DNA from: Kibdelosporangium aridum
GTDB lineage: Bacteria > Actinomycetota > Actinomycetes > Mycobacteriales > Pseudonocardiaceae
NCBI RefSeq assembly: GCF_900176515.1
Contig: NZ_FWXV01000001.1
Coordinates: forward strand, 1,770,699-1,834,698
Direction of reading: 5' to 3'
DNA length: 64,000 nt
Part shown: one piece after another, positions 26,488 through 35,301 of the stretch
Numbering within the stretch: position 1 is the first letter of the stretch
Layout of the letters: every line of letters begins with the position of its first letter
The notes under the pieces: model-generated
Databases searched by the model: none
Told to the model about the DNA's origin: nothing
What the model saw: the letters and a program-made list of their open reading frames with translations, nothing else
Program-made: the position numbers and the translations under genes

Positions 26488-26551
26488 GTCACTGGGCTAC
26501 CTGCTGAAAGAGGCGTCGAGCGCCCTGCGCGACGGCGACGACGGTGCATAG
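26459..26551 (+). pseudogene. Remnant of a MarR-family regulator N-terminus
   Basis: Directly after an in-frame TGA, the plus frame reads VDLRTSLGYLLKEASSALRD and ends GDDGA then TAG. The LxTSLGYLLKxAxxALR pattern is the N-terminal helix of one MarR subgroup. There is no start codon and the DNA-binding part is absent. It is adjacent to the VOC remnant. Together with 26288-26317 this stretch holds no intact gene. Confidence 0.5.
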
Positions 26552-26607
26552 CTCAGCGAGAGGCCGCCTGACAGGGGATGTCAGGTACCTGCGGCAGGAT
26601 CACCGGC

Positions 26608-26994
26608 ATGAAGCTCACCGCGAAGTTCGAGGTCACCAGCTGGGACCAGACGGCCTACGACGAGCCCGCCGAAGGCCCGGCGCTGATCCAGGCCCAGCTC
26701 AGCAAGACCTACACCGGCGCGCTCGAGGGCACCGGCGAGGTCCGCATGCTCGCCTGCCAAACCGGCGAGAACCCCTCCGACGGCGCCGGGTACATGGCCC
26801 AGGAACGCGTCACCGGATCCCTGGAGGGCAAAACCGGCACGTTCGTGCTGCAGCATGGCGCGTGCGGCGGCCCGGACGGCACCGAGCAGTACGGCTTCAT
26901 CGTGCCGGGCACCGCGACAGGTGAGCTGGCCACGCTGACCGGCACGTGCCGGATGCAGCACGGGGAGATCAGCCTGGACTACCGCCTGGGCTGA
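26608..26994 (+). CDS. DUF3224 domain protein
   Basis: The 128-residue protein opens MKLTAKFEVTSWDQTAYDE and has SKTYTGALEGTGEVRML and GSLEGKTGTFVLQHGACGG, the strand pattern of DUF3224. That is a small beta-barrel family of unknown function, possibly allene-oxide-cyclase-like in fold. The ATG at 26608 is the natural start; an earlier in-frame ATG adds an unlikely 10 residues. Its last 26 bases overlap the end of the convergent LD-carboxypeptidase gene. Confidence 0.8.
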   Translation: MKLTAKFEVTSWDQTAYDEPAEGPALIQAQLSKTYTGALEGTGEVRMLACQTGENPSDGAGYMAQERVTGSLEGKTGTFVLQHGACGGPDGTEQYGFIVPGTATGELATLTGTCRMQHGEISLDYRLG

Positions 26995-27886
26995 GCGCCG
27001 GCTGCAGGATCGTCAAGGTGCCGTTGTCGGCGTCCAGCTCCGCCTGCACGCCCAACGGCACCGTCAACTGCGCCCGGCAATGCCCGAACCCCAGCTCCCA
27101 CACCGTCGGCATGCCCAGCGACCCGATCAGGTCCTGCAGGATCGCCTCCACCACCGGCGGATCCCCGCAGTCGGTCCACGACCCCAGCGCGATGCCGTTC
27201 ACGCCGGTGAACCAGCCCGACCGCAGCAACCCGGTGAGGATCCGGTCCAGCCGGTAGGTGTCCTCGGTGATGTCCTCCATCACCACGATCGCGTCCTGCG
27301 GCGGCGGCCCCGAGCCCAGCAGGCTCGCGTTGCCGCCCACCACCATGCCGCGCGCGACCCCGTGCACCATCGTCGCGGTCTGCGGGCCGGTCAGCACCTG
27401 CACCTTCTCCGGCTCGAACAATGTCTGCCGGAAATGCTCCCGCGCGGCCGCGTCGAGCACGAACGCGTCCGTGGCCAGCATCGGCGCGAACAGCGTCGCG
27501 ACGTTCAAATGCTGCAAGAACGCCTCGTGCAGCACGGTGGCGTCGCTCGACCCGGCGAACAGCTTCGGGCCCGCCGCGGCCATCGCGTCCCAGTCCAGCA
27601 AGTCCACCATCCGCAACGTGCCGTACCCGCCGCGGACACAGAACACCGCGTCCACCGCCGGGTCACACCACGCGCGCTGCAGATCCGCCGCCCGATCAGC
27701 ATCCGCGCCCGCCAGGTACGGCAGCGTCGGATGCCGGTCCAGCACGTGCTTGCCGACCTCGACCCGCAGCCCCCACGACTCCAGGTATTTGATCCCCGCG
27801 GTCAGCAGCTTCGGCGGCACCGGCCCGGCCGGGGCCACCAGCGCGACCCGGCTGCCAGGCCGCAACCGGGCGGGATGGATCTTCAC
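26969..27886 (-). CDS. LD-carboxypeptidase, S66 family (LdcA-like)
   Basis: The 305-residue serine peptidase has VALVAPAGPV at the N-terminus and CVRGGYGTLRMVDLLDWDAM. The nucleophile is in FAGSSDATVLHEAF (family form GYSD), and the later Glu and His of the triad are expected in VVMEDITEDTYRLDR and ELGFGHCRAQLTVPLG. S66 enzymes cut the L-to-D bond that releases the terminal D-Ala from muropeptides during recycling; this lacks a signal peptide, as expected. It overlaps the upstream S9 peptidase gene by 4 bp, so the two form an operon. Confidence 0.88.
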   Translation of the reverse strand: MKIHPARLRPGSRVALVAPAGPVPPKLLTAGIKYLESWGLRVEVGKHVLDRHPTLPYLAGADADRAADLQRAWCDPAVDAVFCVRGGYGTLRMVDLLDWDAMAAAGPKLFAGSSDATVLHEAFLQHLNVATLFAPMLATDAFVLDAAAREHFRQTLFEPEKVQVLTGPQTATMVHGVARGMVVGGNASLLGSGPPPQDAIVVMEDITEDTYRLDRILTGLLRSGWFTGVNGIALGSWTDCGDPPVVEAILQDLIGSLGMPTVWELGFGHCRAQLTVPLGVQAELDADNGTLTILQPALSPGGSPG

Positions 27887-29790
27887 GACCGCAGCTCCAG
27901 CACCGGCACACCCGGCGGCGTGAACCCGAACACCTGACCGTAGAACGACAATTGCGCCTCCAGCGCGGTCCGTTGGTTCTCCGCCTTGCGAAACCCGTGC
28001 TGCTCGCCCGCGAACGTCAGGTACGCGTACGGGATGCCCTTGCCGGCCAGCAACGCCACGAACCGGTCGGCTTGCTCCGGCGGGCAGATCTTGTCCTCCA
28101 GGCCCTGCATCACCAGCACCGGCCCGGCCAGCCGGTGCACGTTGTTGATCGGCGAACGCTCGGCGTACCGGTCCCGCTCGTCAGGCCAGGCACCGACCAG
28201 GCCCTCGACGTACCGCGATTCCATGTCGTGCACCTCGCCGCCCTGATGCGTCCAGCCCGCCAGATCCAGGACCGGGTACAGGATCGTCGCGCACGCGTAC
28301 ACGCTGGTGCTGGTGATCGACGCCGCCGAGGTCCAGCCGCCCGCGCTGCCGCCCATGATCGCCAGCCGCGCCGGGTCCGCCAGACCTTCCTGCGCCAGCG
28401 CGAGCGCCACCGCGGCGCAGTCGTCCACATCGACCACACCCCACTGCTCGCGCAGCGACTCGCGAAACGCCCGCCCGTAGCCGGTCGACCCGCCGTAGTT
28501 CACCGCGACCACGCCGATACCGCGGCTGGTCAGGTACGCGAAGTCCAGGTTGAGCGTCGGTGTGTACCTCGCCGTCGGCCCGCCGTGCACGAACACCACA
28601 TACGGCGGTTTCTCGCCCTCGGGCGCGGCGAAGTCCGGGTTGGACGGTGGATACACGTACGCCGGCACGGCGCCGACCATCCGCTCGGCGGGCTCGGGCA
28701 GAAGCTGCGGGTCGAACGGCGCCTCCTGCGGCGTGTACGTGGTCACCTCGCCGCGTGACAAGTCCAGGCTCACCACGGCCGTGGGCAGTGACGCGCTGCC
28801 CGCCGCGGCGTACAGCACCCCGTCGGCGGCGATGAGATCCGGGCGCCATGCGGTGAGGTCGGTGTCCACATCGGTCACCGTGCCGCTGCGCTCGTCGAGG
28901 ATCGCCAGCTGCGCGCCGGACCGCAGCACCGCGAACCGGCCGGACCCCAATGGGGTGAACCAGCGGCAGCCCATCCGCCACAACGGGCCGCCCAGTTCCA
29001 GCTCACACGGCGCCAGGTTGCGTGTGGTGCCGTCGATGCCGACGCGGTGCAGGTTCCACCAGCCGTCCGGGTCGGTCAGCACCAGCAGCGCCGCGCTGTC
29101 CTCCCATTCGGCCTGGCACACCGCCTCGGTCGGGCCGCCCGCGACCACCCGGTGCGCGCCGAACGTCCCGTCATCCAGCACAGGCGCGACGCACAAGTGC
29201 GCGGCGTCCCACGGCATCGCCGGGTGATCCCAGCCGATCCACGCCGCGTGCCGGCCGTCCGGGCTGATTTTCGGCCCGGACATGAAATGGTGGCTCGCGC
29301 CCAGCACCCGCACCTGGCCGCCGGCCAACGCGACCAGCTCACGGCGGATGTCGGTGGGCCGCTCGCCGGTGACGGTCTCCCGCACGCACCACACCTGACC
29401 GTCCGGCCCAGCCACCAGGTCGCCGAAACGCCACCCGTGTTCCCGCTGCGGCACCGGGGTGATCGGCTCGGGTTCACCGCCGTCCCAGGACACCTGATAG
29501 ACGCGTTGATCCGCCCAGTTGGTGAACACAACCCGGTCGTGCAGCACAACCCAGGAGCGGCTGCCGTACTCGTGCAGGCGGTTACGCACACTCCACCGCG
29601 AGTCCAGCACCTCCCGCGCGTCACCGCCGTCGGGTTTACGCATCAGCGCGACCCGGCCGCCCTCGCCGGGTCTGGTCTCGGTCCACCACACGTCCGCGCC
29701 GTACAGGTCCACCCAGTCCGGGCCCGCGGCCGCCGCCTGCTCGGCGGTGATCGGCGAGGCCCAGGTCCCGTAGGAAGCGATCTTCACCAC
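27883..29790 (-). CDS. S9-family prolyl oligopeptidase-like serine peptidase
   Basis: The 635-residue cytoplasmic protein has an N-terminal beta-propeller-like half (about 1-370). The C-terminal alpha/beta-hydrolase half has VVFVHGGPTARYTPT (oxyanion region), nucleophile Ser in MGGSAGGWTSAAS, catalytic Asp region VMQGLEDKICPPEQ and catalytic His in AGEQHGFRKAENQ. Members are dipeptidyl- or acylaminoacyl-peptidases acting on short peptides. It is the first gene of the operon with the LD-carboxypeptidase, suggesting peptide degradation. About 210 bp of gene-free DNA separates it from the divergent DUF3090 gene. Confidence 0.9.
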   Translation of the reverse strand: MVKIASYGTWASPITAEQAAAAGPDWVDLYGADVWWTETRPGEGGRVALMRKPDGGDAREVLDSRWSVRNRLHEYGSRSWVVLHDRVVFTNWADQRVYQVSWDGGEPEPITPVPQREHGWRFGDLVAGPDGQVWCVRETVTGERPTDIRRELVALAGGQVRVLGASHHFMSGPKISPDGRHAAWIGWDHPAMPWDAAHLCVAPVLDDGTFGAHRVVAGGPTEAVCQAEWEDSAALLVLTDPDGWWNLHRVGIDGTTRNLAPCELELGGPLWRMGCRWFTPLGSGRFAVLRSGAQLAILDERSGTVTDVDTDLTAWRPDLIAADGVLYAAAGSASLPTAVVSLDLSRGEVTTYTPQEAPFDPQLLPEPAERMVGAVPAYVYPPSNPDFAAPEGEKPPYVVFVHGGPTARYTPTLNLDFAYLTSRGIGVVAVNYGGSTGYGRAFRESLREQWGVVDVDDCAAVALALAQEGLADPARLAIMGGSAGGWTSAASITSTSVYACATILYPVLDLAGWTHQGGEVHDMESRYVEGLVGAWPDERDRYAERSPINNVHRLAGPVLVMQGLEDKICPPEQADRFVALLAGKGIPYAYLTFAGEQHGFRKAENQRTALEAQLSFYGQVFGFTPPGVPVLELRS

Positions 29791-30003
29791 AAGCAGCGAC
29801 CCTACTGGCCAGACCTGCCGCGGTCACCGACCGTGAGGCGGATTCCCCTGTGACGCCTAGTACCTGGCACAGTCGGTATCCGGACACGCCGGGACACGCG
29901 AGACGCACCGGTGCACCGCGCGCGGCAACGGTCGGCACCGACACATATCCGTCACGGGCCGGGCTGCTGGTGACCGGCCGCGTGCCCTAGGGTCGAAGGT
30001 GCC

Positions 30004-30570
30004 ATGGCTCGTGTCATACATGTCTTCCGTCAGCCCGACCGGTTCATCGCCGGGACCGTCGGGCAACCAGGTGACCGCACGTTCTTCCTGCAGGCGTCCC
30101 AAGACGCCCGCACGATCAGCGTCGCACTGGAGAAACAGCAGGTAGCGGTGCTCGCCGAACGGATCGGGTCACTGCTTGACGAAGTCGGCCGCCGGTTCGG
30201 CGCCGAAGTCCCGCCCGACACCCCCGATGATCTGCTGGACTCCGAACCACTGGCCGTGCCGGTGGAGGAGGAGTTCCGGGTCGGCACGATGGGGCTGGGC
30301 TGGGACGCCGAGACCCGCGCGGTGGTGATCGAACTGCTCGCGGTCAGCGAGGCCGAAGTGGACGAAGCGGTCGTGCTGGACGACACCGAGGAAGGACCGG
30401 ACGCGGTGCGCGTGTTCCTGTCCCCGGCGTCGGCCAAGGCGTTCGCCGACCGCGCCGACCGGGTGGTGCGCGCCGGGCGCAAACCGTGCCCGCTGTGCGG
30501 TGAACCGCTGGACACCGACGGCCACGTCTGCCCGCGCCAGAACGGCTACCGCAGAAACGAAGAAGGCTGA
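30004..30570 (+). CDS. DUF3090 family protein
   Basis: The 188-residue protein reads MARVIHVFRQPDRFIAGTVG, RTFFLQASQDARTISVALEK and ends with a treble-clef-like CPLCGEPLDTDGHVCPR, possibly zinc binding. It is a conserved actinobacterial family of unknown function that travels with the SCO1664 kinase-like protein, as here (2 bp gap). The phosphoglycerate-mutase-like gene that often precedes this pair is not present. Confidence 0.9.
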   Translation: MARVIHVFRQPDRFIAGTVGQPGDRTFFLQASQDARTISVALEKQQVAVLAERIGSLLDEVGRRFGAEVPPDTPDDLLDSEPLAVPVEEEFRVGTMGLGWDAETRAVVIELLAVSEAEVDEAVVLDDTEEGPDAVRVFLSPASAKAFADRADRVVRAGRKPCPLCGEPLDTDGHVCPRQNGYRRNEEG

Positions 30571-30572
30571 GC

Positions 30573-31367
30573 GTGCACCCGGGTGACGCGGCAGCGCTCG
30601 AGCTGATCACCCACGGCCAGATCGACGTGGAAGGCAGGCTGGTCGACGCCTCCAACGCCACCCTCTACGGGTCGATCAGCCACAACGGGGTGGTCGCGCA
30701 CTGCGTGTACAAGCCGATCAACGGCGAGCGCGCGCTGTGGGACTTCCCCGACGGCACGCTCGCCGGCCGGGAGGTGGCGTCCTATCTGGTGTCCGAGGCG
30801 ACCGGGCTCGGCCTGGTCCCGCCGACGGTGCTGCGGGCCGGGCCGTTCGGGCGCGGCATGGTCCAGTTGTGGATCGACACCAAGGAAGGCGACGACCTGG
30901 TCGACGTCCTGCCGCCCGACGAGGTCCCCGACGGGTGGCGCACGGTACTGCACGCGCACGACCGCTACGGCGACCCCGCGGTGCTCACCCACGCCGATCA
31001 CGCCAGCGTGAAACTGCTCGCCGCACTGGACGTCGTGCTCAACAACGCCGACCGCAAAGGCGGGCACGTACTGCACGGCACCGACGGCAACGTCTACGGC
31101 GTCGATCACGGCATCTGCCTGCACTCGGACCCGAAACTGCGCACCGTGCTGTGGGGATTCCTCGGCGAACCCGTGCCGCAGGAGGCGATCGAGGGCCTGA
31201 CCCGGATGCGTGAACACCTCGACGGTGCCCTCGGTCAGGCGCTGCGGCCGCACCTGACCCGCCGCGAGATCCACGCTCTGCGCGAGCGGACCGACGCGCT
31301 GCTGCGTGAACCGGTCTATCCGGCACCCAACCCGGACGGCCGTCCCATCCCGTGGCCGGCGTTCTGA
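30573..31367 (+). CDS. SCO1664-family PI3K/PI4K-like kinase-fold protein
   Basis: The 264-residue protein has HCVYKPINGERALWDFPDGT (nucleotide-binding Lys region), the catalytic-loop-like LDVVLNNADRKGGHVL, and the metal-binding-loop-like YGVDHGICLHSDPKLR, the layout of the SCO1664 branch of PI3/4-kinase folds. Substrate unknown; protein rather than lipid phosphorylation is possible. It starts with GTG 2 bp after DUF3090 and is clearly co-transcribed with it. Confidence 0.88.
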   Translation: MHPGDAAALELITHGQIDVEGRLVDASNATLYGSISHNGVVAHCVYKPINGERALWDFPDGTLAGREVASYLVSEATGLGLVPPTVLRAGPFGRGMVQLWIDTKEGDDLVDVLPPDEVPDGWRTVLHAHDRYGDPAVLTHADHASVKLLAALDVVLNNADRKGGHVLHGTDGNVYGVDHGICLHSDPKLRTVLWGFLGEPVPQEAIEGLTRMREHLDGALGQALRPHLTRREIHALRERTDALLREPVYPAPNPDGRPIPWPAF

Positions 31368-31412
31368 CCCAGCACCACGGTTAAGCGACGGCCGCGTCAT
31401 GCCCGCCGTGGA

Positions 31413-31850
31413 TTACGCGGCGTCGCCGTCGAACCGCGCTCGGGCGGGGCTGTGTTCCAGCCAGTCCTGCGCCCGGCGGCACCACACTTCAGCCGACGGC
31501 GCCAGCCCTGTCCGGTCATCGAGAGTTCCCGCTTTGACGATCACGATATCCGGCCGCTCGTGGAGAATCGTGAAAATCGGGGTTCCGCAATCGCCGCAGA
31601 ACAGCCTGTCCCGCGGGTGGCCGTTCTCTGATCCGATTGTCTGGACGGTTTTCGGTGTGCCCTTGATGTCCACGGCATCCCGCGCCACCAGAACGTTGAC
31701 CGAGAACGCCGAGCCGCTGTGGCGCTGGCAATCATCGCAGTGGCACAGAACGACAATCTCTGGTCGCGCATCGAATCGGTAGCTGATCGAGCCGCACAGA
31801 CAGTGCCCGGATCGCGCCGCGGAGCCGGCCGCCGGGTCGCTGCTACTCAT
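31413..31850 (-). CDS. GFA-family zinc protein (glutathione-dependent formaldehyde-activating type)
   Basis: The 145-residue protein has the zinc cysteines of the Mss4-like GFA fold: HCLCGSISYRF, LCHCDDCQRHSGSAFSVNVL and LFCGDCGTPIFTI. The ATG at 31850 is chosen because GAGGAGA lies just upstream; an earlier ATG adds 14 unlikely residues. Family members are mostly unassigned, and since actinomycetes use mycothiol rather than glutathione, the family name should not be taken literally. It appears monocistronic. Confidence 0.82.
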   Translation of the reverse strand: MSSSDPAAGSAARSGHCLCGSISYRFDARPEIVVLCHCDDCQRHSGSAFSVNVLVARDAVDIKGTPKTVQTIGSENGHPRDRLFCGDCGTPIFTILHERPDIVIVKAGTLDDRTGLAPSAEVWCRRAQDWLEHSPARARFDGDAA

Positions 31851-32087
31851 GTCGGGGATCTCCTCTTTTCCGCGCGGCTGGGCGAGGTTCAACCCAGCCG
31901 GTGGCCTCGAGTATCGCGCCGGGATCGAATGCGCGCCTGTCCCTGCTGGGCGTAGGCACGCGACAGTTACACGGAATCAAAACTTCGTTTCCGCGATACC
32001 GGTGATGTGCCAGCCAAAGGGCGCTGTTGACAGCGCATCGGGGCGGATATCGTGAACAGCTCTTGCAATGCGGCAAGGGAGGACGTC

Positions 32088-34310
32088 GTGGGCCGTCGCC
32101 GAGTCACCGTCATCGCAGCACTGGCATTGGCCGGCCTGGCCGCCACCACCGCGACCGCCGACACGGCGTCCGAAAGCAGGCACGGTGGGCTGCGATTAGA
32201 GGTGTTGTCCGGGCCGGCGCAGTACGTCAGCGGCGGCGCTGCGCGTATCCGCGTGGTGATCCCGCGTTCCGCGCCGCTGCGCGCGACCGTCACGGTCAAC
32301 GGAACCGACGTCAGCTCCGCGTTCACCCGCGACGACCAGGCCGAGCACGCGTTGGAGGGCGTGCTGCGCGGCCTGCCGGTGGGGCAAAGCCGTGTGCAGG
32401 CACGCGTGTCCGGTCGGCGGGCCGAGCTCACCTTGGTCAACCACCCGGTCAGCGGCCCGATGTTCGCCGGGCCGAAGCAGCCGGACTTCTTCTGCTCCAC
32501 GCCTGAGCACCTGGCCGGATTCGACCTGGCACCGCCGTTCCTGGACGCCGACTGCGCACTGGCCACGCAGACCGGCCACTACTACTTCACCGCCGGCGGC
32601 GCCTGGAAACCCTACGACCGGACCGCGCCGCGCCCACCGGACATGACCCGCACCAACACGGGCGTGGACTTCGTCATCCGTTGGGAACGCGGCACGATCA
32701 ACAGGTTCATCTACACCATCGCCGTGCTGGACCCCGCGGGCACAGGCACCTCGGCGTGGAACCGCAAACTGATCTACTACTTCGGCGGCGGCGTGGGCGT
32801 CGGCCACTACCAGGGCTCGAACAACCGCGGCGAGTCCCGCTACATCCACGGCCTGAGCGAGGGTTACGCGATCGCGTGGTCGACCGGGACGAAAACCAGC
32901 ACGCACTACAACCTCGTGCTGGGCGGCGAGACCGCGCTGATGGTCAAATCACGGTTCGTCACCGAGTACGGCGACCCGCTCTACACCGTCGGGCTCGGCG
33001 GGTCCGGCGGCGGCATCCAGCAGTACGTCTACGCCCAGAACCACCCGGGGCTGCTGGACGGCGCGATCCCGCAGTACTCCTACCCGGACATGGTCACCCA
33101 GACCATCCATGTCGGCGACTGCGAACTGCTGGAACGCTGGATGGACGGCCAGGTCCGGGCCGACCCGGCGTCGAAGTGGGCCACCTGGTCCAACCGGTCG
33201 CTGCTGGAAGGCCTGGCCGCCTCGGACACCGTGACCAACCAGTACCAGCCGCTCACCCCGTGGCTGCGAGCTCCCGGTTCGTCGGAATGCGTCAACGGCT
33301 GGCGCGGGTTGTCACCGCTGGCGCTCAACCCGAAGTTCGGCACCGCGCCAGGCATCACCCCCGAGCAACAAGCGGCGGTGGAATGGACACACTGGAACGA
33401 CGCGGTCAACGTCTACGGCCGCGACCCACACACCGGCTACGCCCGCTCCACATGGGACAACGTCGGCGTGCAGTACGGGCTGAAAGCGTTGCGGGACAAC
33501 AAGATCAGCCCCGCCGAGTTCCTGTCGCTCAACGCGGCGGCCGGCGGGTGGAAACCGCCGCAGGACAACGTCCAGGAAGGCTGCCCGTTCATCGCCACCG
33601 CCTGCCCGGCGGACATCGACGTGTGGAGCGCCCGTAACCAGACCGCGCCGGGCCCCGACGGTGTCGCCCCGCGCACCGAAGGGTCGGTCGAGGCGATGCG
33701 CGCGGCCTACCGCGCGGGGCTGGTGTTCGACGGCCGGATCGGCATCCCGGTCATCGACTGGCGCCACTACCTGGACGCCGAGCTGGACATGCACAACGCG
33801 CGGCAGTCCTTCGCCACCCGCCAGCGCATCCTCGACCGCCACCACCGCGCGGACAACCAGGTCGTGTGGTTCACCGACGCCCGCCCGGCCCGTGCGTTCG
33901 ACCAGACCCCGATGGCGTTGACGGTGATGGACACCTGGCTGACCACACTGCGCGCCCGGCCCTGGCTCGGCGTGGCGGGCGCGAAACCCGCCGAGGCCGC
34001 CGACAGTTGCTTCGCCACCGACGGCACCCTGCAGCACCGCGGCGCCGACGCGTGGCGCGGCATCCTCGATTCCGGCCCCGCCGGGCCGTGCACCCAGCGG
34101 TTCCCGCTGTACAGCACAGCCCGCACGGTGGCGGGCGGACCGTTCGACGAGCAGCACTACAAGTGCGCGCTGCAACCGGTCGAGTGGGCGATCGCGCGCG
34201 GCGTGTACGGCCCATGGCAGCCCTCGTCGGCCGAACGGGCACGGCTCAAGCAGATCTTCCCGACCGGGGTGTGCGACTACACGCGCCCGGATGTGGGACG
34301 GCCCCGCTAG
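32088..34310 (+). CDS. Secreted DUF6351 protein, possible alpha/beta hydrolase
   Basis: The 740-residue exported protein has a signal peptide (GRRRVTVIAALALAGLAATTATADTA). A beta-rich N-terminal region (about 30-140) is followed by a large domain with KLIYYFGGGVGVGHYQGSNN and YTVGLGGSGGGIQQYVYAQN. The latter resembles a nucleophile elbow (GGSGGG) after an oxyanion-type HG-like loop. The GTG at 32088 is preferred because AAGGGAGGA lies 4 bp upstream. The substrate is unknown; a tannase/feruloyl-esterase-like role is only a guess. Its stop overlaps the end of the convergent I36 gene by 4 bp. Confidence 0.72.
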   Translation: MGRRRVTVIAALALAGLAATTATADTASESRHGGLRLEVLSGPAQYVSGGAARIRVVIPRSAPLRATVTVNGTDVSSAFTRDDQAEHALEGVLRGLPVGQSRVQARVSGRRAELTLVNHPVSGPMFAGPKQPDFFCSTPEHLAGFDLAPPFLDADCALATQTGHYYFTAGGAWKPYDRTAPRPPDMTRTNTGVDFVIRWERGTINRFIYTIAVLDPAGTGTSAWNRKLIYYFGGGVGVGHYQGSNNRGESRYIHGLSEGYAIAWSTGTKTSTHYNLVLGGETALMVKSRFVTEYGDPLYTVGLGGSGGGIQQYVYAQNHPGLLDGAIPQYSYPDMVTQTIHVGDCELLERWMDGQVRADPASKWATWSNRSLLEGLAASDTVTNQYQPLTPWLRAPGSSECVNGWRGLSPLALNPKFGTAPGITPEQQAAVEWTHWNDAVNVYGRDPHTGYARSTWDNVGVQYGLKALRDNKISPAEFLSLNAAAGGWKPPQDNVQEGCPFIATACPADIDVWSARNQTAPGPDGVAPRTEGSVEAMRAAYRAGLVFDGRIGIPVIDWRHYLDAELDMHNARQSFATRQRILDRHHRADNQVVWFTDARPARAFDQTPMALTVMDTWLTTLRARPWLGVAGAKPAEAADSCFATDGTLQHRGADAWRGILDSGPAGPCTQRFPLYSTARTVAGGPFDEQHYKCALQPVEWAIARGVYGPWQPSSAERARLKQIFPTGVCDYTRPDVGRPR

Positions 34311-34741
34311 AAGTCGTACACCGGTCCGCACGAGCGGTTGAACACATGCGAGGTCGTCCGCCGGTGCGCGCTGGACCCGTCCGAGAGCCGTGCGTGCCGC
34401 AGGTCGCTCACCGTGCCGTGGGCAGCGACGGTGAAGCATGGTCCGCGGTAACCGGAGTTGTAGTACAGCGCGACGCGGAATCCGTTGCCGCGGTTGTCCA
34501 ACGAGCTGACCGGATGCGCCGCCGAGGTGAGCGGGACCTGTGTGTTGTCGTAGGTGAGGGCACCCCAGCTGGGCGCGCTGCGGGTGCTGGTGTGCGTCAA
34601 GCCGGTGAAATTCGGCTGTGACCAGAGACAGAAGTGGCCTTGCTGGCATGGCGACTCGACCGTGTCGGCGGTCGCGGTGCCGCCGGTCGCGGTGAACGCC
34701 GCGACCATGCTGGCGGTTGCGAGGACAGAGCTGAGTTTCAT
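34307..34741 (-). CDS. Secreted peptidase inhibitor I36-like protein (copy 1)
   Basis: The 144-residue exported protein has a signal peptide MKLSSVLATASMVAAFTATG. A small domain with CQQGHFCLWSQPNFTG, ALYYNSGYRGPCFTV and FNRSCGPVYDF (four Cys, probably two disulfides) follows. This is the I36 (SMPI-like) beta-gamma-crystallin-type fold. Members inhibit metalloproteases or are of unknown role. The ATG at 34741 is where the signal begins; the same frame is open further upstream but overlaps copy 2. Confidence 0.85.
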   Translation of the reverse strand: MKLSSVLATASMVAAFTATGGTATADTVESPCQQGHFCLWSQPNFTGLTHTSTRSAPSWGALTYDNTQVPLTSAAHPVSSLDNRGNGFRVALYYNSGYRGPCFTVAAHGTVSDLRHARLSDGSSAHRRTTSHVFNRSCGPVYDF

Positions 34742-34800
34742 GAGTCCACCCCTCGGGCAGTGGTGTGCCGGCGGATGGATACCGCCGGCACACCGGCGAG

Positions 34801-35247
34801 TCAGAAGTTGTAAACGGTTCCGCAGGTGCGGTTGAAGTGGTGCGAGTTCATGCGCTCGTTGGCATTGCTGCCGTCGGTCAGGCGGACTCGGCGGAAGTCG
34901 CTCGCGCTGCCGAAGTTCGCGACGGTGAAGCACGGCCCGCGGTAGCCGGAGTTGTAGTACACGGCGATCCTCGAGTCGGAATCCCAATTGTCCAGGGCGC
35001 TGACGTTCGTCGCCACGCCGTCGCCGCGCCACATCCGCACCGTCGTGCCGTCATAGTTGACCGCACCCCAGTTCGGCTGGCTGTAGAAATTGTTGAACCG
35101 GTACCCGCCGAACCCCGGGTTCGACCACAGGCAGGCGTTGTTCAACGTGCACGGTGCCGCGGCTGCGGTGGTCGCGGTAGTGGCCAGTCCGACGGTGGTC
35201 AGACCGGCGACCGCGGTCGCGGCGAGAAATGCCGCCTTGATTCTCAT
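34801..35247 (-). CDS. Secreted peptidase inhibitor I36-like protein (copy 2)
   Basis: The 148-residue paralogue of the next gene shares the signal-peptide layout (AAFLAATAVAGLTTVGLATT), CTLNNACLWSNPGFGGYRF, VYYNSGYRGPCFTVANFG and HHFNRTCGTVYNF. The YNSGYRGPCFTV core is identical in both copies, so they arose by tandem duplication. A promoter with an exact 17-bp spacer and a GAAAGGAA ribosome site precede it. Confidence 0.87.
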   Translation of the reverse strand: MRIKAAFLAATAVAGLTTVGLATTATTAAAAPCTLNNACLWSNPGFGGYRFNNFYSQPNWGAVNYDGTTVRMWRGDGVATNVSALDNWDSDSRIAVYYNSGYRGPCFTVANFGSASDFRRVRLTDGSNANERMNSHHFNRTCGTVYNF

Positions 35248-35262
35248 GGCAATTTCCTTTCA

Positions 35263-35291
35263 GATACAGAACGCCCCTGTTGATTCGTCAA
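35263..35291 (-). promoter_or_regulatory. Promoter of the tandem I36 genes
   Basis: On the minus strand TTGACG (35286-35291) and TGTATC (35263-35268) are separated by 17 bp. The pair lies 16 bp upstream of the start of I36 copy 2, with GAAAGGAA in between as ribosome site. Confidence 0.6.
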
Positions 35292-35301
35292 GAGGGGTCG
35301 C

